This document shows, one piece after another, positions 38,703 through 46,708 of a stretch of 64,000 nucleotides of DNA. How positions within the stretch are numbered: position 1 is the stretch's first letter; each line of letters opens with the position of its first letter. Where the stretch lies: the NCBI GenBank assembly GCA_028688905.1, contig JAQTXH010000005.1, positions 162,096 through 226,095 on the forward strand, in the 5' to 3' direction. A program made the translations under genes and the position numbers. The notes beneath the pieces were generated by a model. The model did not search any database. It had not been told where the DNA came from and saw only the letters and a program-made list of their open reading frames with translations. This DNA comes from Acidiphilium sp. (GTDB lineage: Bacteria; Pseudomonadota; Alphaproteobacteria; Acetobacterales; Acetobacteraceae).

Positions 38703-39890
38703 TTATTGGCAACCAGGTTCGCTACTCAATAAATATTCCGTCTCGTTGCGCACGCTCATCAGCCGAGCCAATATTTCCGGGATCTCGAAGAGTGCCCGAT
38801 TGTTCAGAAGACTCGCATTTTTCTGGAATTTTTCCAAACCGTTATTTTTAAATAATGCAATCACCGCATCGGTAATCTGCCGGAAATCCTTCACGACCAA
38901 ACCAACATTCTTTTCCGTGATCCACTCGGTATTATATTGCTCTTGCGGCATGGTTCGCCGATTTCGTTCGACAATCACCGGCAGGCCGATATGCAGCGCC
39001 TCGCTGATACTGCCCGGCCCGGGTTTGCCAATAAAAAAATCGGCCAGTCGCATATAATCGGGCACTCTGTCGGTGAACCCGACAGCGAGGCATAAATCAC
39101 GCTGCGCAAGGGCTTGTTTAAGACTTTGGTTGTTGCCGCACATCACGATACTCTGCATCTTGAACGGTAAACGCTCCAAATCCTCAACGATGTCGATCGC
39201 TATTTTCGAACCATTGCCGCCGAACATGATGAGTGCTGTCGGCAGATCCGGGTTCAGCCCCTGTTTTTGCCGCTCCGCGCGCCGATCTTTGATTTCGCCC
39301 TGATAAAAATCAGGTTTGAGCACCATGCCGGAGACCCGGAGGATGCGATCGGGCCGATAGAGTTTCATCCTGGCCTGTTCGACGGCTCTATCGCTGCCGC
39401 AAATGATGAACTGGTCTTGCTCTTCCTGCCAGAAATGCGGCGGCCGATCCGCAATATCGGTCATGACCGTCACGTATGGAACATCGGGACGGACATTGCG
39501 CAATGAGCGGAACAACACGCCGTTGAAATTTGGGATCAGGGAGACCACCAGATCGGGATCGGTTTGGTGCCAGTGGTCTTCGAGCACGGCCTCGATCTGC
39601 GGTGATCGAAGTTTGATACCAGCCTGCAGGCCACGCAACAGAGGCAGCGATCCGTAGGTCCAGCCGCGTTTGAGCATGCCGTTATAGACGCCCTCGGATG
39701 AAACCCGGCGTTTGGTGACACGAAACACCGGGTCGACCGGGCGCAGCAGCTCCTGTAGATTGACCAGATCGACCTGCCAGGACGGATAGCGCTGCGCGAT
39801 CACCTGCCGCAATGCGATGGCCGCGCTGCGGTGGCCTCCCCCAGCGTCGAAATAAATGAATTGCAGTGACAGGCGGTTCAGCGGTTGCAT
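38703..39890 (-). CDS. MGDG synthase/UgtP-like glycosyltransferase
   Basis: The 395-residue protein resembles the GT28 processive diacylglycerol glycosyltransferases: FIYFDAGGGHRSAAIALRQV at the N-terminus is the diacylglycerol-binding MGDG_synth motif, DLVVSLIPNFNGVLF follows, and the nucleotide-sugar half has LIMFGGNGSK, VMCGNNQSLK, FTDRVPDYMRLADFFIGKPG and SISEALHIGLPVIVE. It probably makes a glycolipid, which could replace phospholipid under phosphate limitation; that is inference from family. The start MQPLNRLS at 39890 is preferred to the ATG at 40037. The last 100 residues are AT-richer than the surroundings. Confidence 0.85.
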   Translation of the reverse strand: MQPLNRLSLQFIYFDAGGGHRSAAIALRQVIAQRYPSWQVDLVNLQELLRPVDPVFRVTKRRVSSEGVYNGMLKRGWTYGSLPLLRGLQAGIKLRSPQIEAVLEDHWHQTDPDLVVSLIPNFNGVLFRSLRNVRPDVPYVTVMTDIADRPPHFWQEEQDQFIICGSDRAVEQARMKLYRPDRILRVSGMVLKPDFYQGEIKDRRAERQKQGLNPDLPTALIMFGGNGSKIAIDIVEDLERLPFKMQSIVMCGNNQSLKQALAQRDLCLAVGFTDRVPDYMRLADFFIGKPGPGSISEALHIGLPVIVERNRRTMPQEQYNTEWITEKNVGLVVKDFRQITDAVIALFKNNGLEKFQKNASLLNNRALFEIPEILARLMSVRNETEYLLSSEPGCQ

Positions 39891-40073
39891 CGTCGATGGC
39901 GCTTTTGCATGAAACGGCGTGGCTGGCCAGATACGCCCATGGCGATGGTTTATGCCGCGATGCGGTGTAATCTGGAATGATCGGGCCGGTATGGCCGGGC
40001 CGGAGTGGTCGCGCCGGAATGATCGGGTTGTCATCAAGCTATCACTGAACTGCCATCAAACCAATCGCACAAC

Positions 40074-40085
40074 TCATCTAGATGA
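40074..40085. promoter_or_regulatory. 12-bp palindrome upstream of the MFS gene
   Basis: TCATCTAGATGA is a perfect palindrome 29 bp before the MFS start. Its core CATCTAGAT also occurs at 42297-42305 just before phnG. A shared regulator is possible but unproven. Confidence 0.35.
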
Positions 40086-40114
40086 CTGCAATCTGATCAA
40101 TCTGGGAGTTTGCC

Positions 40115-41488
40115 ATGGCCAGCAGCAGTTTCACAGCGATCGACGAGCAGAAATTCAAGGCGTTTCATTGGCGTGCGATTGTCACGACCGGATTGGGCGT
40201 GTTCTGCGACGGGTTCGATCTGTCCTCGATCGGTATCGTGCTACCCCTCGTGCTCACTTCGTTCGGCATCGCCAAAATCGGTGGCCTGCAAGCCGCGATG
40301 CTGGCGGGGTCGGCGCTGGTGGGTGCCGCGCTTGGGGCGCTGATCTTTGGCCTTCTGGGACAGAATGGCCGCAAACGGTTTTACGGACTCGACGTATTGC
40401 TGATGGGGATCATGGCGATCGCCCAGGCGTTTGCACCTAACCTCGAATGGCTGATCGCGATCCGGTTTATCCTCGGCGTCGGGATTGGTGCCGACTATGT
40501 GCTGTCGCCGACCATCATGGCAGAGCATGCTAACCGGGCCAATCGCGGCAAGACCATTGGCCTTGGCTTCGGCGTCATGTGGCCGCTTGGCGCGTTTGCC
40601 GCCGGATTGCTGAACCTGGGACTCGCCGGACTTGGTGTTTCGCACGACCTGCAATGGCGCATTGTGCTGGCGGCGGGAGCGGTGCCGGCTTTCGCGGTGC
40701 TGTATCTGCGCCGGACGATGCCGGAAACGGCCCGTTTCCTCGCCCGACTTGCCAACGAACCCGCCCAGGCGGTCGCGGTGATTCGCCAGATCAGTGGCCA
40801 AACCGTCAGTCATCCCGCCGCCGATAACCGCCCTTTCGGCGTCGTGTTCGCCGCCCATGCGCGGCTGATTTTCTCTGCCGCCCTGCTCTGGCTGGTGTTC
40901 GATATCGTGATCTATTCGGGCATTCTATTCGGCCCCTCGCTGATCGCCAAAAGCCTGGGTCTCGGGCCGGTGGAGTTCACCCTGCTGATGTCGGCGATTT
41001 TCAGTCTGCCGAGTGCGCTGGCCTATGCGTTTGTCGGGCTCGACAAATTCGGCCGCAAGCCCGTGCAGGTCTGGGGCTTTGTCGCCGCAGCGGCAATGCT
41101 CGTGCTGTTCGCGGTGCTCAAGCAGAACCTGGCCGAACTGCCGTTGCTCGGGCTGATCGTGTTCGGGCTGTACACGGTCGCGATCAATGGCCCGTCAATG
41201 GTCAGCGGGGCCGGGATTCTCGGCGTCGAACTCAGCCCGACGCGTATCCGCACCGTCGGTCAGAGCATCACCGTGGTCGGCGGGCGGATCGGAGCCTCGA
41301 TCAGCGCCTTTCTGTTCCCGTTGCTGTTCACCGCGATCGGTGAGGTCGGCGTGATCGGACTGCTCGCCGGCGTCGCCTTGCTCGGGGCGATCCTGACCAA
41401 GCTGCTGGTGCCTGAGACTGCCGGTATGTCACTCGAAGCGCTGAACGACGACGATCTGCCGCACATTGTACCCGCAGTGGCGCAATGA
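40115..41488 (+). CDS. MFS transporter, PHS/metabolite:H+ symporter type
   Basis: The 457-residue protein has about 12 membrane segments. Typical features of the MFS subgroup with phosphate and aromatic-acid symporters are GVFCDGFDLSSIGIVLP (DxFD in helix 1), GVGIGADYVLSPTIMAEH with the acidic/GR-type loop, and FGRKPVQVWGF after helix 7-8. Its ligand is not evident. GGGAG lies 6 nt before the ATG. A palindrome precedes the gene, and a strong hairpin ends it just upstream of the C-P lyase cluster, so it is transcribed separately although it may serve that pathway. Confidence 0.85.
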   Translation: MASSSFTAIDEQKFKAFHWRAIVTTGLGVFCDGFDLSSIGIVLPLVLTSFGIAKIGGLQAAMLAGSALVGAALGALIFGLLGQNGRKRFYGLDVLLMGIMAIAQAFAPNLEWLIAIRFILGVGIGADYVLSPTIMAEHANRANRGKTIGLGFGVMWPLGAFAAGLLNLGLAGLGVSHDLQWRIVLAAGAVPAFAVLYLRRTMPETARFLARLANEPAQAVAVIRQISGQTVSHPAADNRPFGVVFAAHARLIFSAALLWLVFDIVIYSGILFGPSLIAKSLGLGPVEFTLLMSAIFSLPSALAYAFVGLDKFGRKPVQVWGFVAAAAMLVLFAVLKQNLAELPLLGLIVFGLYTVAINGPSMVSGAGILGVELSPTRIRTVGQSITVVGGRIGASISAFLFPLLFTAIGEVGVIGLLAGVALLGAILTKLLVPETAGMSLEALNDDDLPHIVPAVAQ

Positions 41489-41516
41489 TGGCTGGCCGAC
41501 CGGCTTCATCGATCCC

Positions 41517-41554
41517 GCCTGAGCACGATCGTTTAAGGACGATCGTGCTCAGGC
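41517..41554. terminator. 16-bp perfect hairpin after the MFS gene
   Basis: GCCTGAGCACGATCGT (41517-41532) pairs with ACGATCGTGCTCAGGC (41539-41554) around TTAAGG. It is followed by GCTGTTTTCGC, a weak T stretch. Its strength and position make it the likely end of the MFS transcript. Confidence 0.8.
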
Positions 41555-41608
41555 GCTGTTTTCGCAAGCAATTTCATTGCATTCGGTTGCCGCTGGAGCG
41601 TCGGCCGA

Positions 41609-42250
41609 ATGCAGTATTGCCTTGGCGCGGGGCGTGCCTTGAACGCTGAACCTTCGGTGGATCCGTCGGCGGATGTGCAGGACGTCCGGTTGGGTCGGTT
41701 TTGCGAGATCGGCCCGCAGTGCCGGATCGCCGAGTCCAGTCTTGGTGACTACACTTATGTCGGTGCCCATTCCGAGGTGATTTACGCCGACATTGGCAAG
41801 TTCTGCTCAATCGCCGCGATGGCGCGGATCAACCCGGGGAATCATCCGCTGGAGCGGGCCGCGCTCCACCACTTCACCTACCGGGCGAGCAAGTATGGTT
41901 TTGGGGCCGATGATGCCGAGTTTTTTGCCTGGCGACGCCGTCATGCCGTGGTGATCGGGCATGATGTGTGGATCGGGCACGGCGCGATCATCCTGCCCGG
42001 CCGCAGCATCGGCGACGGCGCGGTGGTGGGGGCAGGTGCGGTCGTCACGCGCGATATCGAGGATTTCGCGATCGTCGTCGGCGTTCCGGCCAAGCCGCTT
42101 CGGTTTCGTTTTTCCGAGACAATCCGCGCCCAGCTCAAGCTGATCGGATGGTGGAATTGGACCGAGGCGCAACTGGCGGCGGCGTTGAACGATTTTCGGG
42201 TGCTGCCCATCGAGGCATTCTGTGAGCGCTATGCGTCGGATGGAACATGA
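41609..42250 (+). CDS. Phosphonate-associated hexapeptide acetyltransferase
   Basis: The 213-residue protein is a left-handed parallel beta-helix acetyltransferase: DVRLGRFCEIGPQCRIAESS, GDYTYVGAHSEVIYADIGKF, then INPGNHPLERAALHHFTY and IGHDVWIGHGAIILPGRSIG, with the catalytic His. Proteins of this type next to phn genes form a family called the phosphonate-metabolism hexapeptide transferase (phn_thr-fam). It may acetylate aminophosphonates, like PhnO does in E. coli. It precedes phnG by 56 bp and is on the same strand, but phnG seems to have its own promoter and operator. Confidence 0.85.
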   Translation: MQYCLGAGRALNAEPSVDPSADVQDVRLGRFCEIGPQCRIAESSLGDYTYVGAHSEVIYADIGKFCSIAAMARINPGNHPLERAALHHFTYRASKYGFGADDAEFFAWRRRHAVVIGHDVWIGHGAIILPGRSIGDGAVVGAGAVVTRDIEDFAIVVGVPAKPLRFRFSETIRAQLKLIGWWNWTEAQLAAALNDFRVLPIEAFCERYASDGT

Positions 42251-42265
42251 AAATCATAACACAAA

Positions 42266-42298
42266 TTGACTTGACACCTCATGGTTGTCGTATAGACA
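42266..42298 (+). promoter_or_regulatory. phnG promoter region with a PhnF-type operator
   Basis: TGTC-GTATA-GACA (42286-42298) is a symmetric 13-mer that contains GTATAGAC (42290-42297), a perfect match to the GTNTANAC pattern of HutC-subfamily GntR regulators such as PhnF. TTGACT (42266) and TTGACA (42271) are possible -35 boxes; TATAGA inside the operator could be the -10. The ATG of phnG begins 8 nt after the operator with no ribosome-binding site, so the mRNA may be leaderless. Confidence 0.65.
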
Positions 42299-42305
42299 TC
42301 TAGAT

Positions 42306-42779
42306 ATGTTGGATGATCTTTCAGGACGCGCTCCCAAGACGATTGCAGCAAGGCAAGCCTGGCTTGGCGTGTTGGCGCGCGCAAGTCTCGAGGAAATGAG
42401 ATCGAATCTTGCTGACGCTCCGGACCTGCCGGATTACACGATCCTGCGCGGGCCGGAGACCGGTATGGCGATGGCACGGGGGCGAATCGGGGGCGGGGGG
42501 GCTGCGTTCAATCTCGGCGAGATGACGATCACGCGGTGCAGCATTCGCGACGCGACCGGGCGGGTCGGTCACGGTTATGCCGCCGGGCGCGATGACGCAA
42601 AGGTCGAACTGATCGCCCGCCTTGACGCGGTATTGCAAAATGCGGCGACATTTGCGGCATTTCATGCCGCCATCATCGTGCCGCTGGCCAAAACACGGGC
42701 GGATCGCTGGGCGGCGATCGAGGCGCAGGCGGCTCAGACCAATGTCAATTTTTTTACCCTCGCGACGATGCGCACATGA
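42306..42779 (+). CDS. phnG: C-P lyase subunit PhnG
   Basis: The 157-residue protein is a core subunit of the carbon-phosphorus lyase complex. It matches PhnG in AARQAWLGVLARASLEEM at the N-terminus, the ILRGPETGMAMARGRIGGGG stretch and FNLGEMTITRCSIRD, where it contacts PhnI. A TTG 21 bp upstream could also start the frame, but the ATG at 42306 fits the family better. It starts the run phnG-H-I-J-K-L-M, each overlapping or nearly so. Confidence 0.94.
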   Translation: MLDDLSGRAPKTIAARQAWLGVLARASLEEMRSNLADAPDLPDYTILRGPETGMAMARGRIGGGGAAFNLGEMTITRCSIRDATGRVGHGYAAGRDDAKVELIARLDAVLQNAATFAAFHAAIIVPLAKTRADRWAAIEAQAAQTNVNFFTLATMRT

Positions 42780-43345
42780 TGGACGTCCGCCTCCCAGGCT
42801 TTGCCAACAATCTGGAATCGCAACGCTGCTTTCGCGCCATTTTGCAGGCGATGAGTCATCCAGGATTGATCATAACGCTCGATATCAACCTCACCCCGCC
42901 CGCGCCGCTCTCGGTGGCCACCGCCGCCGCCCTCCTGACGCTTGTCGATGCGACGGTGCGGGTGGCTATGCCGGAGAATACCGGGGCCGGAGTGGACTGG
43001 CTGGTGTTTCATACCGGCGCGCGGATTGCCGCCGCAGCCGAGGCGGATTTTATCGTGGCGTCCGCGCCGCCGTCTTTGGCGAATTTGTATCCAGGTACGG
43101 ACGAGGAACCAGAGGCCGGTGCCACGCTGATCCTTGAGTTGCCCGGCTTTGGCTGTGGCCCGCTGTTCCGCCTCACCGGGCCAGGGATCGAAAGCAACAT
43201 CATGTTGCAGGCACCACTCGATGCCGCATTCATCGCGGATTGGCGAATGAACGACGCTCTGGCCCCGCGCGGGATCGACCTTCTGCTCTGCGCCGGCGCA
43301 TCGATCGTCGGCCTGCCGCGCAGTGTCACCATCGAAGAGGTCTGA
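42776..43345 (+). CDS. phnH: C-P lyase subunit PhnH
   Basis: The 189-residue subunit of the C-P lyase core begins DVRLPGFANNLESQRCFRAI, followed by AMSHPGLIITLD, and ends DLLLCAGASIVGLPRSVTIE, all typical of PhnH. In the E. coli complex PhnH dimers bridge the two halves. The ATG at 42776 overlaps the phnG stop (ATGA); a second ATG follows at 42779. Length is as in E. coli PhnH (about 194). Confidence 0.95.
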   Translation: MMDVRLPGFANNLESQRCFRAILQAMSHPGLIITLDINLTPPAPLSVATAAALLTLVDATVRVAMPENTGAGVDWLVFHTGARIAAAAEADFIVASAPPSLANLYPGTDEEPEAGATLILELPGFGCGPLFRLTGPGIESNIMLQAPLDAAFIADWRMNDALAPRGIDLLLCAGASIVGLPRSVTIEEV

Positions 43346-43347
43346 GC

Positions 43348-44421
43348 ATGGCCTATGTCGCGGTCAAGGGCGGCGAGGTGGCAATCGGTGCGGCGCATGC
43401 CTGGCTGGCGCGAGTGCGGCGGGGCGATCCATCGCTGCCGCAAATCGACGCCGTGCAAATCGAAGCCCAGCTTGGCCGCGCGGTGGATCGGGTGATGGCG
43501 GAAGGCGCGTTGTATGACCGCCATCTTGCGGCTCTCGCGATTTTACAGGCCCAGGGTGATCTGATCGAGGCGGCGTTTCTGCTGCGCGCCTATCGCACCA
43601 CCCTGCCGCGCCTGATCGATACCGAACCGGTCGATACCGGTGCCATGCGGTTGCATCGGCGGATTTCGGCAATTTTCAAGGATCTGCCGGGCGGTCAGCG
43701 GTTGGGGCCGACCACCGATTACACCCATCGCCTGCTCGATTTCGAGCGCCCCGAACCCGAACCGGTAATTACAACCATCGCGCGCACTGCTTCACCCGCT
43801 CCGCGTGCGACCGATCTGCTGGGTGCGGAAGCCCTGCTGGAACCCGACCCCTCCGGCACTGGCGAGCCTGCCGATCTGACTATGGCGGCCCTCGGTTTTC
43901 CGGCCGGACGGGATCTGCGGTTGCAGACGCTGGCGCGTGGTGATGAGGGGTTTCTGCTGGCACTCGGCTATTCCACCCAGCGTGGCTACGGCAACACCCA
44001 CCCGTTCGTCGGCGAGTTGCGGGTGGGCGAGGTTGCGGTTGCGATCACGCCGCCGGAATTGGGGTTTGCCATCGAGATCGGCGACATCACCCTCACCGAA
44101 TGCCAGATGGTCAATCAATTCGCCGGCTCGAAAGCGGTGCCGCCGCAATTCACCCGTGGCTATGGCTTGTGTTTCGGCCATGCCGATCGAAGGGCGATCG
44201 CGATGGCACTGGTCGATCGGTCGATGCGCGCCGAAGATCTGGGCGAGGACGTGAAAGCGCCCGCACAGAATGCCGAGTTCGTGCTGTCGCATTGCGACAA
44301 TGTTGAGGCGACCGGCTTCGTCGAGCATCTGAAACTGCCACACCATGTCGATTTCCAAAGCGCGCTTGAAACCATCCGCGCGATGCGGCGCGACGCGGAG
44401 GCGAGCGATGCAAGGCTATAA
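43348..44421 (+). CDS. phnI: C-P lyase subunit PhnI
   Basis: The 357-residue PhnI displaces the adenine of ATP with a phosphonate, giving ribose 1-(alkyl)phosphonate 5-triphosphate. It begins MAYVAVKGGEVAIGAAHAWL and contains RTTLPRLIDTEPV, RISAIFKDLPGGQRLGPTTD YTHRLL and EFVLSHCDNVEATGFVEHL, all typical. The start is 2 bp after phnH. The stop overlaps the phnJ start by 14 bp. Length fits the E. coli 354-residue protein. Confidence 0.95.
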   Translation: MAYVAVKGGEVAIGAAHAWLARVRRGDPSLPQIDAVQIEAQLGRAVDRVMAEGALYDRHLAALAILQAQGDLIEAAFLLRAYRTTLPRLIDTEPVDTGAMRLHRRISAIFKDLPGGQRLGPTTDYTHRLLDFERPEPEPVITTIARTASPAPRATDLLGAEALLEPDPSGTGEPADLTMAALGFPAGRDLRLQTLARGDEGFLLALGYSTQRGYGNTHPFVGELRVGEVAVAITPPELGFAIEIGDITLTECQMVNQFAGSKAVPPQFTRGYGLCFGHADRRAIAMALVDRSMRAEDLGEDVKAPAQNAEFVLSHCDNVEATGFVEHLKLPHHVDFQSALETIRAMRRDAEASDARL

Positions 44422-45253
44422 TTTCGCCTATCTCGATGAGCAGACCAAGCGGATGATTCGCCGCGCCGTGCTCAAGGCGGTCGCGATTCCCGGCCATCAG
44501 GTTCCGTTCGCCAGCCGCGAAATGCCGCTGCCCTACGGTTGGGGCACCGGTGGTATCCAGCTTACCGCCGCTCTGATCGGACCCGACGATGTGCTGAAGG
44601 TGATCGACCAGGGGGCGGACGACACCACCAATGCCGTCTCGATCCGCAGTTTCTTCGCCCGCGTCGCCGGGGTGCGCACCACCACCCGAACCACCGAAGC
44701 CAGCCTGATCCAGACCCGGCATCGCATCCCGGAAACGCCGCTGCGCGCCGATCAGATCATCATCTACCAAGTCCCGATGCCCGATCCGTTGTATCGGCTG
44801 GAGCCGAGCCGCCCGGTAGCCAGACGCCTGCACGCGATGGTGGATTACGGGGCGATGCATGTTAAACTTTATGAGGATATCACCCGGTTCGGCCGGGTCG
44901 CGGTGTCGTATGATCATCCGGTGATGGTCAACCAGCGTTATCTGATGTCGCCCTCGCCGATCCCGGCGTTCGATAATCCGAAGCTGCACCGCTCGCCGGC
45001 GCTGCAACTGTTTGGCGCGGGGCGGGAAAAGCGCATCTACGCGGTGCCGCCGTTCACCAGCGTGGTGTCGCTCGATTTCGAGGATCATGAGTTCAATCCG
45101 CAGCGAGCACCGCAAACCTGCGCGCTGTGTGGTTCAACCACCTCCTATCTCGATGAAATGGTGATCGATGATCAGGGCGGCCGGATGTTCGCCTGCTCGG
45201 ACACCGATTTCTGCGAACAACAGCGTCAGGCCCAGCATGATCACGCTGCTTGA
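44408..45253 (+). CDS. phnJ: C-P lyase radical SAM subunit PhnJ
   Basis: The 281-residue PhnJ is the radical SAM enzyme that breaks the carbon-phosphorus bond. The C-terminal cysteines sit at 238, 241, 263 and 269, the same spacing as Cys241, 244, 266 and 272 of E. coli PhnJ; all four are present, so it should be active. Other motifs: FASREMPLPYGWGTGGIQLT, IDQGADDTTNAVSIR and RTTEASLIQTRHRIPE. The ATG is at 44408, overlapping phnI by 14 bp; an in-frame start at 44345 gives nonconserved residues. Confidence 0.97.
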   Translation: MQGYNFAYLDEQTKRMIRRAVLKAVAIPGHQVPFASREMPLPYGWGTGGIQLTAALIGPDDVLKVIDQGADDTTNAVSIRSFFARVAGVRTTTRTTEASLIQTRHRIPETPLRADQIIIYQVPMPDPLYRLEPSRPVARRLHAMVDYGAMHVKLYEDITRFGRVAVSYDHPVMVNQRYLMSPSPIPAFDNPKLHRSPALQLFGAGREKRIYAVPPFTSVVSLDFEDHEFNPQRAPQTCALCGSTTSYLDEMVIDDQGGRMFACSDTDFCEQQRQAQHDHAA

Positions 45254-46004
45254 AGCCCACGCCCTGCACCACCGGTTCGGCCGCACGGCGGCGCTCGATG
45301 ACGTATCGCTGACCCTGCGCCGCCACGAGATTCTCGCCATCGTCGGGGAAAGCGGTTCGGGCAAGACCACGCTGCTCAATGCGCTGTCCGGCAGGCTGAC
45401 GCCGCAGCGTGGCGATATTCTCTACGATGACGGCGGCGGCCCGCGCGCGCTCGCCTCTTGCGGCGAGGTTGTCTTGCGCAAACTCCAGCGCGCGCGCTGG
45501 GGCTATATCGCGCAGGACCCGCGCTCAGCACTCCGGCTCGATATTTCCGCCGGCGGCAATATCGGCGAGCGGTTGATGGCGTCCGGTGCGCGGCATTACG
45601 GCGACATCCGCGCGATCGCGACACACTGGCTCGAAGCGGTTGAGATCGACCCGGCAAGGCTGGACGATCTGCCCCGCTATTTCTCCGGCGGCATGCTGCA
45701 GCGGCTGCAAATCGCGGCGACGCTGGTGACCGCGCCGGAACTGGTGTTCATGGACGAACCGACCGGCGGACTCGATGTGTCGGTGCAGGCGCGGATTCTC
45801 GACCTGATCCGCTCGCTGGTCCGCCGGCTTGGGTTGGCGGTGGTGTTAGTGACCCACGACATCGGTGTGGCCCGCCTGCTCGCCGACCGACTGATCGTGA
45901 TGCGCCACGGCCGCATCGTCGAATCTGGCCTGACCGATCAGGTGCTCGACGATCCGCACGATGAATACACGCAGTTGCTGGTCGCCTCGGTGCTGCCGGC
46001 ATGA
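45237..46004 (+). CDS. phnK: C-P lyase ABC-type ATPase PhnK
   Basis: The 255-residue protein is an ABC ATPase: Walker A VGESGSGKTTLLNAL, signature YFSGGMLQRLQIA, Walker B LVFMDEPTGGLDVS, and switch His in VLVTHDIGVARL. In E. coli PhnK binds the C-P lyase core through PhnJ and drives its conformational cycle, rather than forming a transporter. Its start lies within the end of phnJ (17-bp overlap), and it has the expected length. Confidence 0.94.
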   Translation: MITLLEAHALHHRFGRTAALDDVSLTLRRHEILAIVGESGSGKTTLLNALSGRLTPQRGDILYDDGGGPRALASCGEVVLRKLQRARWGYIAQDPRSALRLDISAGGNIGERLMASGARHYGDIRAIATHWLEAVEIDPARLDDLPRYFSGGMLQRLQIAATLVTAPELVFMDEPTGGLDVSVQARILDLIRSLVRRLGLAVVLVTHDIGVARLLADRLIVMRHGRIVESGLTDQVLDDPHDEYTQLLVASVLPA

Positions 46005-46708
46005 GCCAGACCATGATCGAAGCGACCGGCCTCGACAAAACCTTCATATTGCATCTGCAAGGCAGCGCGCGGCTCGAGGTGCTGCGCAATGCTTGCCTCA
46101 CCGTGAGTGCGGGCGAATGCGTCGCTTTGTCCGGCCCCTCGGGTGCCGGTAAGACCACGCTGCTGCGGTCGCTCTATGGTAATTATCTGGTCGATCGGGG
46201 TGAAATTCTGGTACGGCATCAGGACACCATGGTCGATCTGGTGACGGCACCGGCCGAAACAATCATCGACATCCGCCGCGCCACGCTCGGTTATGTCTCG
46301 CAATTCCTGCGGGCCATGCCTCGGGTTCCCGTGATCGACATCGTGGCCGAAACAGCGCGCGATCGCGGTGCCGCTGCCGCCACCGCGCGCGAGCATGCCG
46401 CCGCCATGCTCAGCCATCTCGGTATTGCGCCGCGCCTGCATCATCTGCCGCCGGCGACCTTCTCCGGCGGCGAGCAGCAGCGGGTCAATCTCGCGCGCAG
46501 CTTCGTCTGCCCCTGGCCGGTGCTGCTGCTCGACGAGCCGACCGCCTCGCTCGATGCGGCGAATCGCGATATCGTGGTGCGCCTGATCAACGCCGCCAAA
46601 CAATCCGGCAGCGCGGTGGTCGGGATTTTTCATGATGCCGCGGTGCGCGACCGGGTTGCCGACCGTGTGCTGCACATCGACCCTGTCACCACGCCGGAGC
46701 TTGCATGA
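46001..46708 (+). CDS. phnL: C-P lyase ABC-type ATPase PhnL
   Basis: The 235-residue ABC ATPase has Walker A LSGPSGAGKTTLLRSLYGNY, the signature TFSGGEQQRVNLARSF, Walker B VLLLDEPTASLDAANRD and VVGIFHDAAVRDR. PhnL binds with PhnK to the core complex. The ATG overlaps the phnK stop by 4 bp, and its stop overlaps phnM by 4 bp. Confidence 0.94.
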   Translation: MSQTMIEATGLDKTFILHLQGSARLEVLRNACLTVSAGECVALSGPSGAGKTTLLRSLYGNYLVDRGEILVRHQDTMVDLVTAPAETIIDIRRATLGYVSQFLRAMPRVPVIDIVAETARDRGAAAATAREHAAAMLSHLGIAPRLHHLPPATFSGGEQQRVNLARSFVCPWPVLLLDEPTASLDAANRDIVVRLINAAKQSGSAVVGIFHDAAVRDRVADRVLHIDPVTTPELA

